A stretch of DNA of 47,469 nucleotides, from NCBI GenBank assembly GCA_001804815.1, contig MHBI01000048.1, positions 1 to 47,469 of the forward strand, in the 5' to 3' direction. Below the pieces are notes generated by a model. The model had not been told where the DNA came from, ran no database searches, and saw only the letters and a list, made by a program, of their open reading frames with translations. Position 1 is the stretch's first letter; every line of letters starts with the position of its first letter. The stretch is from Lentisphaerae bacterium GWF2_50_93 (lineage in GTDB: Bacteria; Verrucomicrobiota; Lentisphaeria; Victivallales; GWF2-50-93). Both the position numbers and the translations under genes were made by a program. Positions 1 to 8,805 of the stretch are shown one piece after another.

Positions 1-1800
1 TACGGACAGGGCTCGATCGCCCAGCTTGTCCAGTTCGGCTACTGGTATTTCTACAACGGCATAGATGTCCTCGGACAGGATCCTCTTCTGCGGAAGGGGG
101 CGTTGTCATTCCCGCAGGTCGCATTCCCGAACGGATATTCTACGGGCTGGGGGGATGCCAATTACTCGACGGTAAACCAGGGGACAGGCGAATACATGGT
201 CGCCTACGCCCGTGCAAAAGGAGACAAGGAGCTTGAGAATACTTTCACCGGGCTTCTCGAATTTGCAGGCGGCAGGAATTTCGCTGGAAGTTATTACTCT
301 GCTCTTTTCTTCTATGTGCCTGAACTTGGGAAATCTACAGGCAAGCCATCCTATCCGCGAGTCTCATACTCGGTGCCGCATTCACTGATATTCGAGCGGA
401 ACCTCGGCGACAACGCCATCAACTCGTTCGCATATACCGTATATGGATTTGGCGACAAGAGCGGTCACCGCCACCGGAACGGAATGTCGATGGAACTCTA
501 TGGTAGAGGACATGTCCTTGCTCCGGATCCGGGAGCGGGCCCGAACTACTGGCACGACCAGCACAACCGATACAACAACCAGGTCGGCGCACACAATACC
601 GTTGTTCCAAACGGCATTTGGGCGGACCGGCCACAGGATCTGAAGATTGAGAATGCCGAACCGGAACTGGTTCCAGGCGTAGATCCGGAATTCCAGGCGT
701 CAGAACTCTTTCAGTTCACCGACACCAGCAACAACTATGCGGGCAAGGCTGACCAGCGCCGCGTGATGGGTATTGTGCGGATTTCGCAGACCTCCGGATA
801 CTATCTTGACATTTTCCGCTCGAAGATGAAGGATGGAAAGGACAAATACCATGATTATATCTATCACAATATGGGAAAGGGGCTGGTTCTTTCAGGCAGG
901 GACGGGAATCCTCTCGAATTTAAGGAAGGGGAGCTTGATCCCAAGTCCGGCCCGGGATACGACTTCTTCCAGGACGACAAGTTTATTGCATCTGATGATG
1001 ACTTCTCGGGAGTTTTCGATTTCGGTGCAGATGATGTGAAGATGAAGATGTGGATGAGCGGTGAAAAGGGGCGCACGATATACAGCCTGACAGGTCCCAA
1101 TAACTTCCGTTATTATCTTGGACAGCTCAGGAACCTGCGTGTCCCGACCGTGATCGTTCGCCAGGAAGGCGAAGCTTGGGCACGTCCATTCGCAGCGATC
1201 TACGAGCCATTCGGCAGAGGAGTAGATGCTGGAATAAAATCCGTCCGGAAAATCCAGGACGCTTCATCTGCACGTTTTGCGGGATTCGCAGTAGAGCTCA
1301 AGAACGGAGATACGGACGTGATCCTGAATTCAACAATGATTGAGGGAAGGCCTATTGCCATCGGCAATATTTCATTCAACGGAATCTTTGCCGTAGTCCG
1401 TAATGGCAAAGATGGATTGAAGAACCTCTATCTCGGCGCTGGAAATGGACTTGCCTGCGGTGACCTGTCATTGTCTGCTGTCTGTGGAAATTCCTCTGCT
1501 ATCTTGAAGGCTTCTTTGTCAGCGGTGGCTGCGGTCGGAACCGGAGAAGCAATAAAGGACGGGATGTCATATAGCGGATACTCATATTCATCCAACGCCA
1601 GTCTTATTGTGGAGCTGCCTTGCGAAGTCCGCAGCGGCACAGACATCAAATCGCTTTGCATATACTTTGAAAAGGATGGAAAATTGATACGGGCGGAGGA
1701 AACGGAGGTGATTCCCGCCAAAGCTGCAGGCGGCAGGAACCTGCTGTCCGCGCGTCTGCCCCAGTCAACCGGTTCCCGTCTGTACATCGGAAAGAAATGA
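1..1800 (+). CDS. Heparinase II/III-like polysaccharide lyase, 5' end missing
   Basis: The reading frame is open from base 1, so this is the C-terminal ~599 residues of a longer protein. The visible part starts in an alpha-helical barrel-like region (YGQGSIAQLVQFGYW) and continues into a beta-rich heparinase II/III-type domain. Recognisable stretches are HRHRNGMSMELYGRGH followed by a YWH...GAHNTVV segment, the His/Tyr-rich area that holds the catalytic residues in this superfamily. Such enzymes cleave uronic-acid-containing polysaccharides by beta-elimination. The exact family and substrate cannot be read from the sequence, and alginate, heparinoid or rhamnogalacturonan-type substrates are all possible. 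The signal peptide, if any, lies outside the window. The next gene starts 7 bases after the stop, so the two are probably co-transcribed. Confidence 0.72.
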   Translation, partial: YGQGSIAQLVQFGYWYFYNGIDVLGQDPLLRKGALSFPQVAFPNGYSTGWGDANYSTVNQGTGEYMVAYARAKGDKELENTFTGLLEFAGGRNFAGSYYSALFFYVPELGKSTGKPSYPRVSYSVPHSLIFERNLGDNAINSFAYTVYGFGDKSGHRHRNGMSMELYGRGHVLAPDPGAGPNYWHDQHNRYNNQVGAHNTVVPNGIWADRPQDLKIENAEPELVPGVDPEFQASELFQFTDTSNNYAGKADQRRVMGIVRISQTSGYYLDIFRSKMKDGKDKYHDYIYHNMGKGLVLSGRDGNPLEFKEGELDPKSGPGYDFFQDDKFIASDDDFSGVFDFGADDVKMKMWMSGEKGRTIYSLTGPNNFRYYLGQLRNLRVPTVIVRQEGEAWARPFAAIYEPFGRGVDAGIKSVRKIQDASSARFAGFAVELKNGDTDVILNSTMIEGRPIAIGNISFNGIFAVVRNGKDGLKNLYLGAGNGLACGDLSLSAVCGNSSAILKASLSAVAAVGTGEAIKDGMSYSGYSYSSNASLIVELPCEVRSGTDIKSLCIYFEKDGKLIRAEETEVIPAKAAGGRNLLSARLPQSTGSRLYIGKK

Positions 1801-1807
1801 GGAGGAT

Positions 1808-2041
1808 ATGAAACATTACTTCTTAAAATGTGAATTGCAGGACTCAGAGAGAAAGAAGGCTTTATTCGATGAACTCGCCAATTTGAACGCGAGGCATGTG
1901 TTCGGAAATAGCTGGTTCCTGCAATATAAGGATTCAAATGCATCCAAGCTGAGGAACCATTTTAAATATTACATCGGTTCCGGTGACAGGCTTATCGTGA
2001 CTGAAGTCACGGACTGGGCCGGAGTCAATATCGACATATAG
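1808..2041 (+). CDS. Small Cas2/SinR-fold-like protein
   Basis: 77 residues, starting at an ATG just after a GAGGAGG motif that overlaps the previous stop codon. The pattern is a beta strand (HYFLKCEL), a helix (ERKKALFDELANL), strands (HVFGNSWFLQYK), a helix (NASKLRNHFKYYI), then SGDRLIVTEVTDWAG. This matches the small ferredoxin-like proteins labelled SinR/Cas2-like, which typically end in a D.L.V....WAG segment. Those relatives have no agreed function outside CRISPR or VapD systems. No CRISPR array or cas gene is nearby, so a CRISPR role is not supported. Its place between a lyase and a GH127 gene may be accidental. Confidence 0.6.
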   Translation: MKHYFLKCELQDSERKKALFDELANLNARHVFGNSWFLQYKDSNASKLRNHFKYYIGSGDRLIVTEVTDWAGVNIDI

Positions 2042-2049
2042 GATTTTAT

Positions 2050-2107
2050 GGGCGGAAAGGACGGTGTCCACAAGGTCTCCCCCTTTTGTGGCATAGCCTT
2101 TCCGCCC
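2050..2107 (+). other. Nested hairpin in the gap before the GH127 gene
   Basis: An outer perfect 11 bp inverted repeat (GGGCGGAAAGG at 2050-2060, CCTTTCCGCCC at 2097-2107) encloses an inner one (CCACAA at 2068-2073, TTGTGG at 2086-2091). It fills most of the gap between the small protein gene and the GH127 start at 2127. There is no T-run after it, so a classical intrinsic terminator is unlikely. A cis-acting RNA structure or a REP-like repeat is possible. Confidence 0.55.
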
Positions 2108-2126
2108 TTCCAATGGAAAAAGAAGT

Positions 2127-4355
2127 ATGAGAATTATCGACAGGATGGAAGTGATACCCCTCTCGCAGGTCCGTCTGCTGGATGGGCCGTTCAAGGAACG
2201 ACAGGACCTACTTGGAGACTATCTTTCCATGGTGGAAGCGGACAGGCTTCTAGCGCCTTTCCGAGAGGTGGCGGGGCTTGTCAGGAAGGCTGAAAGGTAC
2301 GGAGGATGGGAGAAGACACACGTCGCAGGGCACAGCCTCGGGCATTATCTGTCGGCAATATCGTTCTTCTACGCCTCGACCGGTAATGAGCATATGCTGG
2401 AGAGGATCAACTACATCGTTGATGAGCTTGCGGCATTCCAGTCGGCCAATAATGACGGATACCTTATGACATTGCCTAAGCAGCTGTTTGAAGATGTCAG
2501 GGCCGGTAAGATCGACACGTCTGGATTTTCCCTCAATGGAATATGGGTGCCGTTCTATACCATGCACAAGGTGATGGCGGGACTGCGCGATGCGTTCAGG
2601 TGCGCCGGAAGCAGGAAGGCTCTTGAAGTCGAGAGAAAGCATGTCGACTGGCTGGATGGCATCCTGTGCGGTCTAAGAGAAGATCAGATACAGGCCATGC
2701 TCTGCTGCGAGCACGGCGGAATGAACGAAGTTCTTGCCGATTTGACGATGGATACCGGAGACAAAAAATATCTGGCTATGGCTTCCAGATATTTCCATCA
2801 CAATGTGGTGCTTGAGCCTATTCTGCGCTGCGAGGACAAGCTGAACGGCCTGCATGGCAACACTCAGATCCCGAAGGTTGTCGGACTGGCGCGGGAGTAT
2901 GAACTGACAGGCGATCCGAAATATCGCGCGGCGGCGGAGACATTCTGGGACAACGTCGTCAACAGACGCTCATACGCCATCGGCGGACACGGGGAAAGCG
3001 AGCACTTCTTCCCGCCGGAAAAGTTTCCTGGGAAGCTGACACCGTTCACCGCTGAGACCTGCAACACCTATAACATGCTCAAGCTTACGAAGCATCTCTT
3101 CTCCTGGGATTCGAAGCCGGAATATATGGATTTCGTAGAACGGGCGATGATCAACCACCTGCTGGCCAATATCGGACGAAAACCGGGTGAGTTCGGATAT
3201 TTCCTGGGGCTTGGTTCTGTTGGCGTCAAGGTGTTCCCGACGCCTTTCGATTCCTGGTGGTGCTGTTTCGGTACAGGGATGGAAAATCCGGCAAGGTATG
3301 GCGAACTGATCTATTTTTACAACGATAGCACGTTGTTGGTCAATTTTTTCATTGCAAGCGAAGTTACATGGAATGGTGTTAAACTGCGTCAGGAGACAAG
3401 GTTTCCGGAAAGTGATACAGTTCGTTTCTCCATATCCTGCCAAAAACCTGTGAAGTTCACTCTCAAACTCCGTAAACCGTATTGGTGCGATATTTCGGAG
3501 GACGCGCTTACGTTCGGCCGCACATGGAAGGACGGGGATGTGATCGAGGTGCGTCTGCCGATGAAACTGCGCTTTGAGCCTTTGCCCTGTTCAGGAGGAA
3601 AAATTGTATGCATCATGTATGGGCCAATGGTCCTGGCAGCTGTTATTCCAGGCGAACTTGCAAGTAAGCGGTACGGAGATCATCTCAAGGCGCGGGGTAA
3701 GACAGATGCATTTCCACCAGTTCTGGTTGGCGATAAACTGGAACCTTCCGGCAAAGCTTTTGCTGAATTCCGCAGCGTGGGCTCTGTCAGGCCTGAAGAC
3801 CTGACATTCATTCCGCTCTACCGGATATACGAGGAGCAGTACGCTGTCTACTTCACCAGGATGACTCCGGAGGACTGGACGCGGCGGGAAGCCGGACTAC
3901 GTGCTGAGAAGGAGGAACGTGCCCGGCTGGAAGCGGCAACGGTGGACAGCGTGGAACCGGGTTTCCAGCAGTCCGAAGTCGAACATTCCGTCCGTTTCGA
4001 GAACAGTAATACTGGAGACACCTATGACCGGAAGTGGAGAAATGCTGAGAACGGGGGATGGTTCTCATACGAGATGGAAGTTGATCCCGGTTCTCAAATG
4101 TCACTGGTTGCGACGTACTGGGGCGGTGAATGGAGGAAGCGGATATTTGACATCCTGATCGACGATGAAAAAATCGCCGCTCAGACCATACATATCAACA
4201 AGCCAGGCGAATTCTTTGACGAGACATATGATATCCCCTGGGACATTACAAAGGGCAAGGTTAAAATTACAATACGTTTCCAAGCCCAGCCTGATGGCTG
4301 CGCCGGAGATGTCTTCGGTCTGAAGATGAGAAAGATAACTAATCAGGAGAAATGA
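2127..4355 (+). CDS. Beta-L-arabinofuranosidase, GH127, cytosolic form
   Basis: 742 residues with no signal peptide (starts MRIIDRMEVIPL), so probably cytosolic. GH127 enzymes release terminal beta-L-arabinofuranose using a zinc-bound cysteine nucleophile. The expected metal and catalytic residues are present: Glu310 and Cys312 in AETCNTYN, and the adjacent pair Cys379-Cys380 in WWCCFGTGMEN, corresponding to E338, C340, C417 and C418 of Bifidobacterium HypBA1. The helical barrel occupies roughly residues 10-420 and is followed by beta-sandwich regions. An added C-terminal beta domain (about 600-735) is also present in the exported paralogue at 40951-43341. The gene is followed directly by a GH29 remnant. 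The ATG at 2127 is preferred because the conserved N-terminal segment (EVIPLSQVRLLDGPF) begins right after it. Confidence 0.93.
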   Translation: MRIIDRMEVIPLSQVRLLDGPFKERQDLLGDYLSMVEADRLLAPFREVAGLVRKAERYGGWEKTHVAGHSLGHYLSAISFFYASTGNEHMLERINYIVDELAAFQSANNDGYLMTLPKQLFEDVRAGKIDTSGFSLNGIWVPFYTMHKVMAGLRDAFRCAGSRKALEVERKHVDWLDGILCGLREDQIQAMLCCEHGGMNEVLADLTMDTGDKKYLAMASRYFHHNVVLEPILRCEDKLNGLHGNTQIPKVVGLAREYELTGDPKYRAAAETFWDNVVNRRSYAIGGHGESEHFFPPEKFPGKLTPFTAETCNTYNMLKLTKHLFSWDSKPEYMDFVERAMINHLLANIGRKPGEFGYFLGLGSVGVKVFPTPFDSWWCCFGTGMENPARYGELIYFYNDSTLLVNFFIASEVTWNGVKLRQETRFPESDTVRFSISCQKPVKFTLKLRKPYWCDISEDALTFGRTWKDGDVIEVRLPMKLRFEPLPCSGGKIVCIMYGPMVLAAVIPGELASKRYGDHLKARGKTDAFPPVLVGDKLEPSGKAFAEFRSVGSVRPEDLTFIPLYRIYEEQYAVYFTRMTPEDWTRREAGLRAEKEERARLEAATVDSVEPGFQQSEVEHSVRFENSNTGDTYDRKWRNAENGGWFSYEMEVDPGSQMSLVATYWGGEWRKRIFDILIDDEKIAAQTIHINKPGEFFDETYDIPWDITKGKVKITIRFQAQPDGCAGDVFGLKMRKITNQEK

Positions 4356-4654
4356 ATGATTCGGACAAAGGATTTTGAGAAACCAGAACCTGTGAAGGAA
4401 GGGATGTTCAAGCCGGACTGGGAATCGTTGAAAACGTCATATACGTGATCGTGATGGGCTGGCCGGAAAAGCCGTTGCAGATCAAGTCGCTCGGAACTAG
4501 CACGAAGCTGCTCGAGAAAAAGATTGAAAATATCCAGATGCTTGGCAGTGACGAGAAGATCCGATGGGTGCAGAATGCAGAAGCCCTGACAATCGAGCCT
4601 CCGAAGAAAAGGACCAGCGATATTTCCGCAGCATTCAAGATTATCCTGAAATAG
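4356..4654 (+). pseudogene. GH29 alpha-L-fucosidase remnant, middle deleted and frameshifted
   Basis: Two pieces of a fucosidase are stitched together. From the ATG at 4356, abutting the GH127 stop, one frame reads MIRTKDFEKPEPVKEGMFK followed by PDWESLKTSYT and a stop at 4446-4448. This resembles the extreme N-terminus of GH29 proteins (the W.SL segment). A second frame, open from about 4427, reads ENVIYVIVMGWPEK, then LQIKSLGTS and IQMLGSDEKIRW, ending SAAFKIILK. This is the C-terminal beta-sandwich signature of GH29. Roughly 350 residues carrying the TIM barrel and catalytic Asp are missing, so no activity is expected. The last 14 bases overlap the 3' end of the convergent araC-type gene. 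Confidence 0.75.
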
Positions 4655-5486
4655 GTTTTGCAGTAATCCTGCCGCCATATTTGCTGGGGGGTATTCCGAC
4701 TTTGCGCCTGAAGATCCTGCTGAAGTAGAAGATGTTCTCGAATCCGCTCTGAAAGCAGGCCTCCGCGACAGTGAGATGCGAGTTTGAGAGAAGCCATTTC
4801 GCCCTTTCCAGCCTGACGTTTATCAGATCATCGACCGGGCTGACATTGAAGAACTCCTTGTAGAGCACTGTGAACCTGCTCGGGCTCAGGCATGGCAGAC
4901 GGGCCATCTCGGAGACAGTCCAGCGTTTCTGGAAATCCCCATGTATCTTGAACCTCGCCTCCCTTAACCTGACAAGCAGTTCACGTTTGCGAGGAGTAAG
5001 GGATATATCGGATTTCTCCTTGAGCTGCCTGGCCAGTTCAAGCAGGAGTTTCTCGGCAAGCAGATAAATCATCCTCGATGAGAAAGGACGCCTGTGCAGG
5101 AGTTCATGGCTGATTTCCGTCATGAGCGGTGCGATGAAATCGCTGCGTCCAGGTTTGATCAACGTGCCGACAGGGATGCCTAGCTGCTCAATAAGCCTGC
5201 CGAATTTTACAGGATCCGCATGGAGCCAGTCGTTGCCAAGTCCGCTGCCATTCCCATGGTACAGCTGCGGATCTTTCGGGCCATAGATGAGACAGTCGCC
5301 GGGCGAGGCCACGACTGTTCCCTCGCGGGTCAGCGCTTTGACATGCGTAAGGAAATGGAGGAATAGATAGCTGCCCAGTCCTTTCGGCCTGCTGATCGCG
5401 AATTTGCTGTCATGCTGGTATCCGACACCGACCATCTCTATCAGGGAGGCTTCGGTCTCAGAAGGTGATTTGATTAGTTTTTTCAT
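4641..5486 (-). CDS. AraC-family transcriptional regulator
   Basis: 281 residues. The N-terminal ~120 residues form a cupin-like sensing domain (GLGSYLFLHF...SPGDCLIYGP). The C-terminal ~100 residues are the double helix-turn-helix DNA-binding domain: WTVSEMARLPCLSPSRFTVLYKEFF, then HLTVAEACFQSGFENIFYFSRIFRR and the closing G.PPSKYG. It is transcribed away from the cytosolic GH51 at 5821, with about 330 bp between the starts, so it probably controls that gene and perhaps itself. Its 3' end converges on the GH29 remnant. The ligand is unknown; arabinose or an arabino-oligosaccharide is an inference from context. Confidence 0.9.
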   Translation of the reverse strand: MKKLIKSPSETEASLIEMVGVGYQHDSKFAISRPKGLGSYLFLHFLTHVKALTREGTVVASPGDCLIYGPKDPQLYHGNGSGLGNDWLHADPVKFGRLIEQLGIPVGTLIKPGRSDFIAPLMTEISHELLHRRPFSSRMIYLLAEKLLLELARQLKEKSDISLTPRKRELLVRLREARFKIHGDFQKRWTVSEMARLPCLSPSRFTVLYKEFFNVSPVDDLINVRLERAKWLLSNSHLTVAEACFQSGFENIFYFSRIFRRKVGIPPSKYGGRITAKPISG

Positions 5487-5551
5487 AGTTTTCTATTTAT
5501 GGATTAGCTACTTTGGACTGCCTTTAGTTTTTTCCTTGACGACACAGTCGT

Positions 5552-5680
5552 CTTTGGACTGCGGCGGCTTGACGCCGCTTTTTGTTTGCGGCGGAGCCGC
5601 ATTCTTACTTCTTTCCCGCCTCCGGCGGATTTCAAAGCGCGGTCAAGCCCGCGCAGTCCAAAGGCGGCGGAGCCGCCAGG
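5552..5680. repeat. GC-rich dyad repeat element, copy 1
   Basis: The left arm at 5552-5580 (starting CTTTGGACTGCGGCGGCTTG) is the imperfect reverse complement of the right arm at 5633-5662 (ending CCCGCGCAGTCCAAAG). Small GC-rich hairpins (GGCGGAGCCGCC types) lie inside and just after it. A related element follows the GH51 gene at 7336. It sits in the araC/GH51 intergenic region. No coding capacity is seen; it is probably a REP- or MITE-like interspersed repeat. Confidence 0.65.
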
Positions 5681-5820
5681 GTTAAAGTTCAAGAACTGAG
5701 TAAACATACAATTATAGCTGAATAAGTCAAATAAATAAAATAATTGTCCATTCAAAATAGTTGCTGCCCGGTATATTATTCCAGCATGATAAATTAAAAA
5801 CCTGAAACCAGGAGGACTAT

Positions 5821-7290
5821 ATGAACAACAGGATTATCGTGAACGCCGACTGCGGGAAGCAGAAGATTTCGAAGCACATTTATGGACATTTCGCCGAACA
5901 TCTCGGACGCTGCATCTACGAGGGGATATGGGTTGGAGAAGACTCTCCGATCCCGAATACGCGCGGAATCCGCAACGATGTTGTCAAGGCCCTTAAGAAG
6001 TTGAAGATGCCGAATCTCCGCTGGCCGGGCGGCTGTTTTGCCGACACCTACCACTGGAAGGATGGAATTGGCGACAGGAGGAAACGTCCGAGCATTGTCA
6101 ACATCCACTGGGGCAGCACGACCGAGAACAATCATTTCGGCACCCATGAGTTCTATGATCTCTGCCAGATGCTTGACACGGAACCCTATATCTGCGGGAA
6201 TGTCGGTTCAGGGACCGTCCAGGAGATGGCCGAATGGCTTGAATATCTTACAATGCCTGGAAAAAGCCCGATGTCGGATCTGCGGCGGAAGAATGGACGT
6301 GAGGAACCCTGGCCGCTGACCTACTGGGGAGTCGGAAACGAGAACTGGGGATGCGGCGGGAACATGCGTTCACAGTACTATGCCGACGAGTTCCGTCGCT
6401 ATGCCACATACTGCCGCAATTTCTCTGGAAAGAAACTTTACAAGATCGCGTGCGGTTTCAACGAGGAGTGGAATGAGATCCTCATGCGGGATGCGCACAG
6501 ATTTATGGATGGACTAAGCGTCCATTATTATACGGTTCCCGGTCCGTGGCAGAAGAAAGGTTCCGCCACCGAGTTTTCAGCTGAGGACTGGTTCATCACG
6601 TTGAAGAAGGCGGGTGAAATCGAAGATTTCATAAAGCGCACCGAGGCTATCATGGACAGGCATGATCCGCATAAGAGGATTGGAATTGTCATGGACGAGT
6701 GGGGCACCTGGTTTGATGTGGAGCCCGGCACGAATCCGGGGTTCCTCTACCAGCAGAACACAATGAGGGACGCGCTTGTCGCAGGGCTCAGCCTGAATAT
6801 TTTCAACGCGCACGCCGAACGCATGCATATGGCGAACATCGCGCAGACGATCAATGTCCTGCAGGCTATGATTCTCACGGAAGGGGCGAAGATGCTCCTG
6901 ACCCCCACATACCATGTCTTCGAGATGTACAAGGTGCATCAGGACGCAACGCTTCTGCCTTCACATGCGGAAGTCGCAACATACGAGATGAACAACGAGA
7001 AGATTCCGCAGGTAAGCGCATCCGCATCAAAGGCAGGCGATGGTACGATCAACTTGTCGCTTTGCAACCTGCACCATGAGAAGGAGACGGAGCTGACCTG
7101 CGATATTCGCGGCGCGAAAGTATCCGGAATCAAGGGGAGGATACTGACCGCCGGTGCAATGAGCGCACTTAACACGTTTGACAAGCCAAGCGCCGTCAAG
7201 CCGACAGTATTCGACGAATTCAAAATTAACAAGGATAAGATAACGGTAAAGCTACCGGCGAGATCGGTGGCTGTCTTGGAAATAACATGA
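5821..7290 (+). CDS. Alpha-L-arabinofuranosidase, GH51, short cytosolic form
   Basis: 489 residues, the usual length of intracellular AbfA-type GH51 enzymes, and no signal peptide. A retaining exo-enzyme that removes alpha-L-arabinofuranosyl groups from arabino- or arabinoxylo-oligosaccharides. The (beta/alpha)8 barrel carries the acid/base Glu174 in [11 protein letters not shown] and the nucleophile Glu293 in [18 protein letters not shown] and [19 protein letters not shown] are typical GH51 N-terminal motifs. The C-terminal ~110 residues form the usual beta-sandwich. The start is supported by an AGGAGG motif at about 5811-5816. It is divergent from the araC gene and flanked by two copies of a GC-rich repeat. 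Confidence 0.95.
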   Translation: MNNRIIVNADCGKQKISKHIYGHFAEHLGRCIYEGIWVGEDSPIPNTRGIRNDVVKALKKLKMPNLRWPGGCFADTYHWKDGIGDRRKRPSIVNIHWGSTTENNHFGTHEFYDLCQMLDTEPYICGNVGSGTVQEMAEWLEYLTMPGKSPMSDLRRKNGREEPWPLTYWGVGNENWGCGGNMRSQYYADEFRRYATYCRNFSGKKLYKIACGFNEEWNEILMRDAHRFMDGLSVHYYTVPGPWQKKGSATEFSAEDWFITLKKAGEIEDFIKRTEAIMDRHDPHKRIGIVMDEWGTWFDVEPGTNPGFLYQQNTMRDALVAGLSLNIFNAHAERMHMANIAQTINVLQAMILTEGAKMLLTPTYHVFEMYKVHQDATLLPSHAEVATYEMNNEKIPQVSASASKAGDGTINLSLCNLHHEKETELTCDIRGAKVSGIKGRILTAGAMSALNTFDKPSAVKPTVFDEFKINKDKITVKLPARSVAVLEIT

Positions 7291-7335
7291 ACATCGAATT
7301 GTATGGAGAATTGTGTTTTATGATTGCGTAGCAAT

Positions 7336-7469
7336 CTTTGAAGTGCGCAGGCTTGACTGCGCTTTGGTTCGCGGTGGAGCCGGTGTCTTTATTATTTTCA
7401 ACTTCGCTCCGCGAAATTTAAAAGCGGTGTCGAGCCATCGCAGTCCAAAGTCAGGCCAAGGCGCCTGAC
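7336..7469. repeat. GC-rich dyad repeat element, copy 2, with a terminal hairpin
   Basis: The left arm at 7336-7364 (CTTTGAAGTGCGCAGGCTTG) and the right arm ending at 7450 (CATCGCAGTCCAAAG) match copy 1 at 5552 in both arms and spacing, but are more diverged. It is followed by a hairpin with 7 bp arms (GTCAGGC at 7450-7456, GCCTGAC at 7463-7469) and a short A-run. The 7291-7560 gap after GH51 otherwise holds nothing recognisable. The hairpin could help end GH51 transcription, though it lacks a T-tract on this strand. Confidence 0.6.
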
Positions 7470-7572
7470 AAAAACACAATCTCGGATTCCAGATCTCAAG
7501 AAAAAGCTTAAGTGGAACGAGGTGTATCATGGGATGCTTGGAAGGTTATGGAATTGGCGGTGATTGGAGGTT

Positions 7573-7830
7573 ATGATGGATGCAAATCTTTCTACAGACT
7601 GCAAAGGATGTCTAAACAGCCAGATTCCGCTGCCTGGCCGACCGGAGAATTTCCGTCCGGGCAGGGGCCGCTGGGTGACGGAGGCGGAATATGGGCGGCG
7701 TTTGGCGGTATGCCGACAGTGCTCGTATCTGTTGCTAGAAACGACGTGCTCCCAGTGCGGGTGTCTTGTAAAATATCTAGGGGCATTGAAAGACAAGGCG
7801 TGTCCGTGTCCGGAAGGCAGAAAATGGTGA
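7573..7830 (+). CDS. Small cysteine-rich zinc-finger-like protein (DUF6171-like)
   Basis: About 85 residues. Three cysteine pairs, CKGC, CRQC and CSQCGC, are followed by CPCPEGRKW. The segment [19 protein letters not shown] resembles small bacterial DUF6171-type proteins. The cysteine spacing suggests one or two structural zinc sites. Function unknown. The ATG at 7573, or the next at 7576, is chosen because GGAGG lies at 7566-7570; an upstream in-frame TTG at 7564 overlaps that motif. It lies 46 bp before pseudopilin 1 in the same direction and may share its transcript. Confidence 0.6.
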   Translation: MMDANLSTDCKGCLNSQIPLPGRPENFRPGRGRWVTEAEYGRRLAVCRQCSYLLLETTCSQCGCLVKYLGALKDKACPCPEGRKW

Positions 7831-7876
7831 AGAGTCGATTGGCTGCTTAGCCCTATTATATCACAAGGAGGATTTG

Positions 7877-8773
7877 ATGAAAACTGAAAAAAGAGCAGAC
7901 CGCAGAGGGATGAAGTATAATCCTGCTAAATTCCGTAGTCCGAAAATACATGAGTGGAATATTTCTTCAAGCTTCACGCTCATTGAACTATTGGTAGTTA
8001 TTGCGATTATTGCAATTTTAGCGGCTATGCTACTGCCGTCATTGAATCAGGCAAAACTCGTTGCCAAGCAGGCCGTATGCATGAGCAATCTGAAACAGAT
8101 TGGGATTGGTATTCAGGTATATATATCTGATTACAATGGGATCGTGCCTGGACACCGCCACGCAGCGACGACTGGGCAGACATCTTGGGAGGCGGCCATA
8201 ATGCAGTCGTTGGGCATAAGAAATGCCGATATATTCGATTGTCCTTCTGACAATATCCCGCGCAAGGCGGGAGTAGCTACTGTCCCCGCCCCATTCACCG
8301 AATACAACATATTCAACAATAAAAAGAGGTCTTATGGATTCAGTTACGGACAATATCAGGGCTCTCGAGGATATTGGGGAAATGGTTCCACTGGGTGGTT
8401 GAGAGACAACTTACAGGTTTACAGTATATCTGCAAATTTCGGCTACCTGAACGGAATACAAATAAGTAAAGTTCAAAGCCCCAGTGAAAGGGTCATAGTT
8501 GGTGACCGCTGGAGCCCCGGCAAGCTGTTCTGGGGGAATTATGCCGGAGTTTGCGAGAGAATTCAGTTTTATCTCCTCTCTGGTTGTGGAGAAATGGGAG
8601 ATCCCTGGCACTCGGGCGGCAGCGATGCCCCGTTTAACGCGCTGAATGACGGATATGGTCCAGATGCAAGTTATTTCAAAAACATAAGATTCCACACTGC
8701 ACCATCGATTCTATTTGTGGATGGACATGTTCTGAAGAGAAAGCCATCTGGAGCCGAGGACCAAAAGTGGTAA
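7877..8773 (+). CDS. Pseudopilin-like secreted protein 1 (type II pilin N-terminus, DGH motif)
   Basis: 298 residues. A ~35-residue basic leader precedes the prepilin signature [16 protein letters not shown], where a prepilin peptidase would cut just before the Phe and methylate it; the Glu at +5 is present. The hydrophobic helix is followed by [19 protein letters not shown] and a globular domain with conserved Cys. The C-terminus has ILFVDGHV, the motif of the large DUF1559-like pseudopilin groups of PVC bacteria. Role unknown; it would be inner-membrane or surface exposed, possibly part of a type II secretion or pilus-like assembly. The ATG at 7877 follows AAGGAGG by 5 bases. It is very similar to pseudopilin 2 at 17450, sharing the segment [19 protein letters not shown]. 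The SLH-anchored lyase starts 32 bp downstream. Confidence 0.9.
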   Translation: MKTEKRADRRGMKYNPAKFRSPKIHEWNISSSFTLIELLVVIAIIAILAAMLLPSLNQAKLVAKQAVCMSNLKQIGIGIQVYISDYNGIVPGHRHAATTGQTSWEAAIMQSLGIRNADIFDCPSDNIPRKAGVATVPAPFTEYNIFNNKKRSYGFSYGQYQGSRGYWGNGSTGWLRDNLQVYSISANFGYLNGIQISKVQSPSERVIVGDRWSPGKLFWGNYAGVCERIQFYLLSGCGEMGDPWHSGGSDAPFNALNDGYGPDASYFKNIRFHTAPSILFVDGHVLKRKPSGAEDQKW

Positions 8774-8805
8774 AAGTACAAATGGTCAATAAAGGAGATA
8801 CATAA

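Noticed and set aside
1808..2041. True CRISPR Cas2
   Set aside because: No array, cas1 or other cas gene is present; only fold-level resemblance is claimed.
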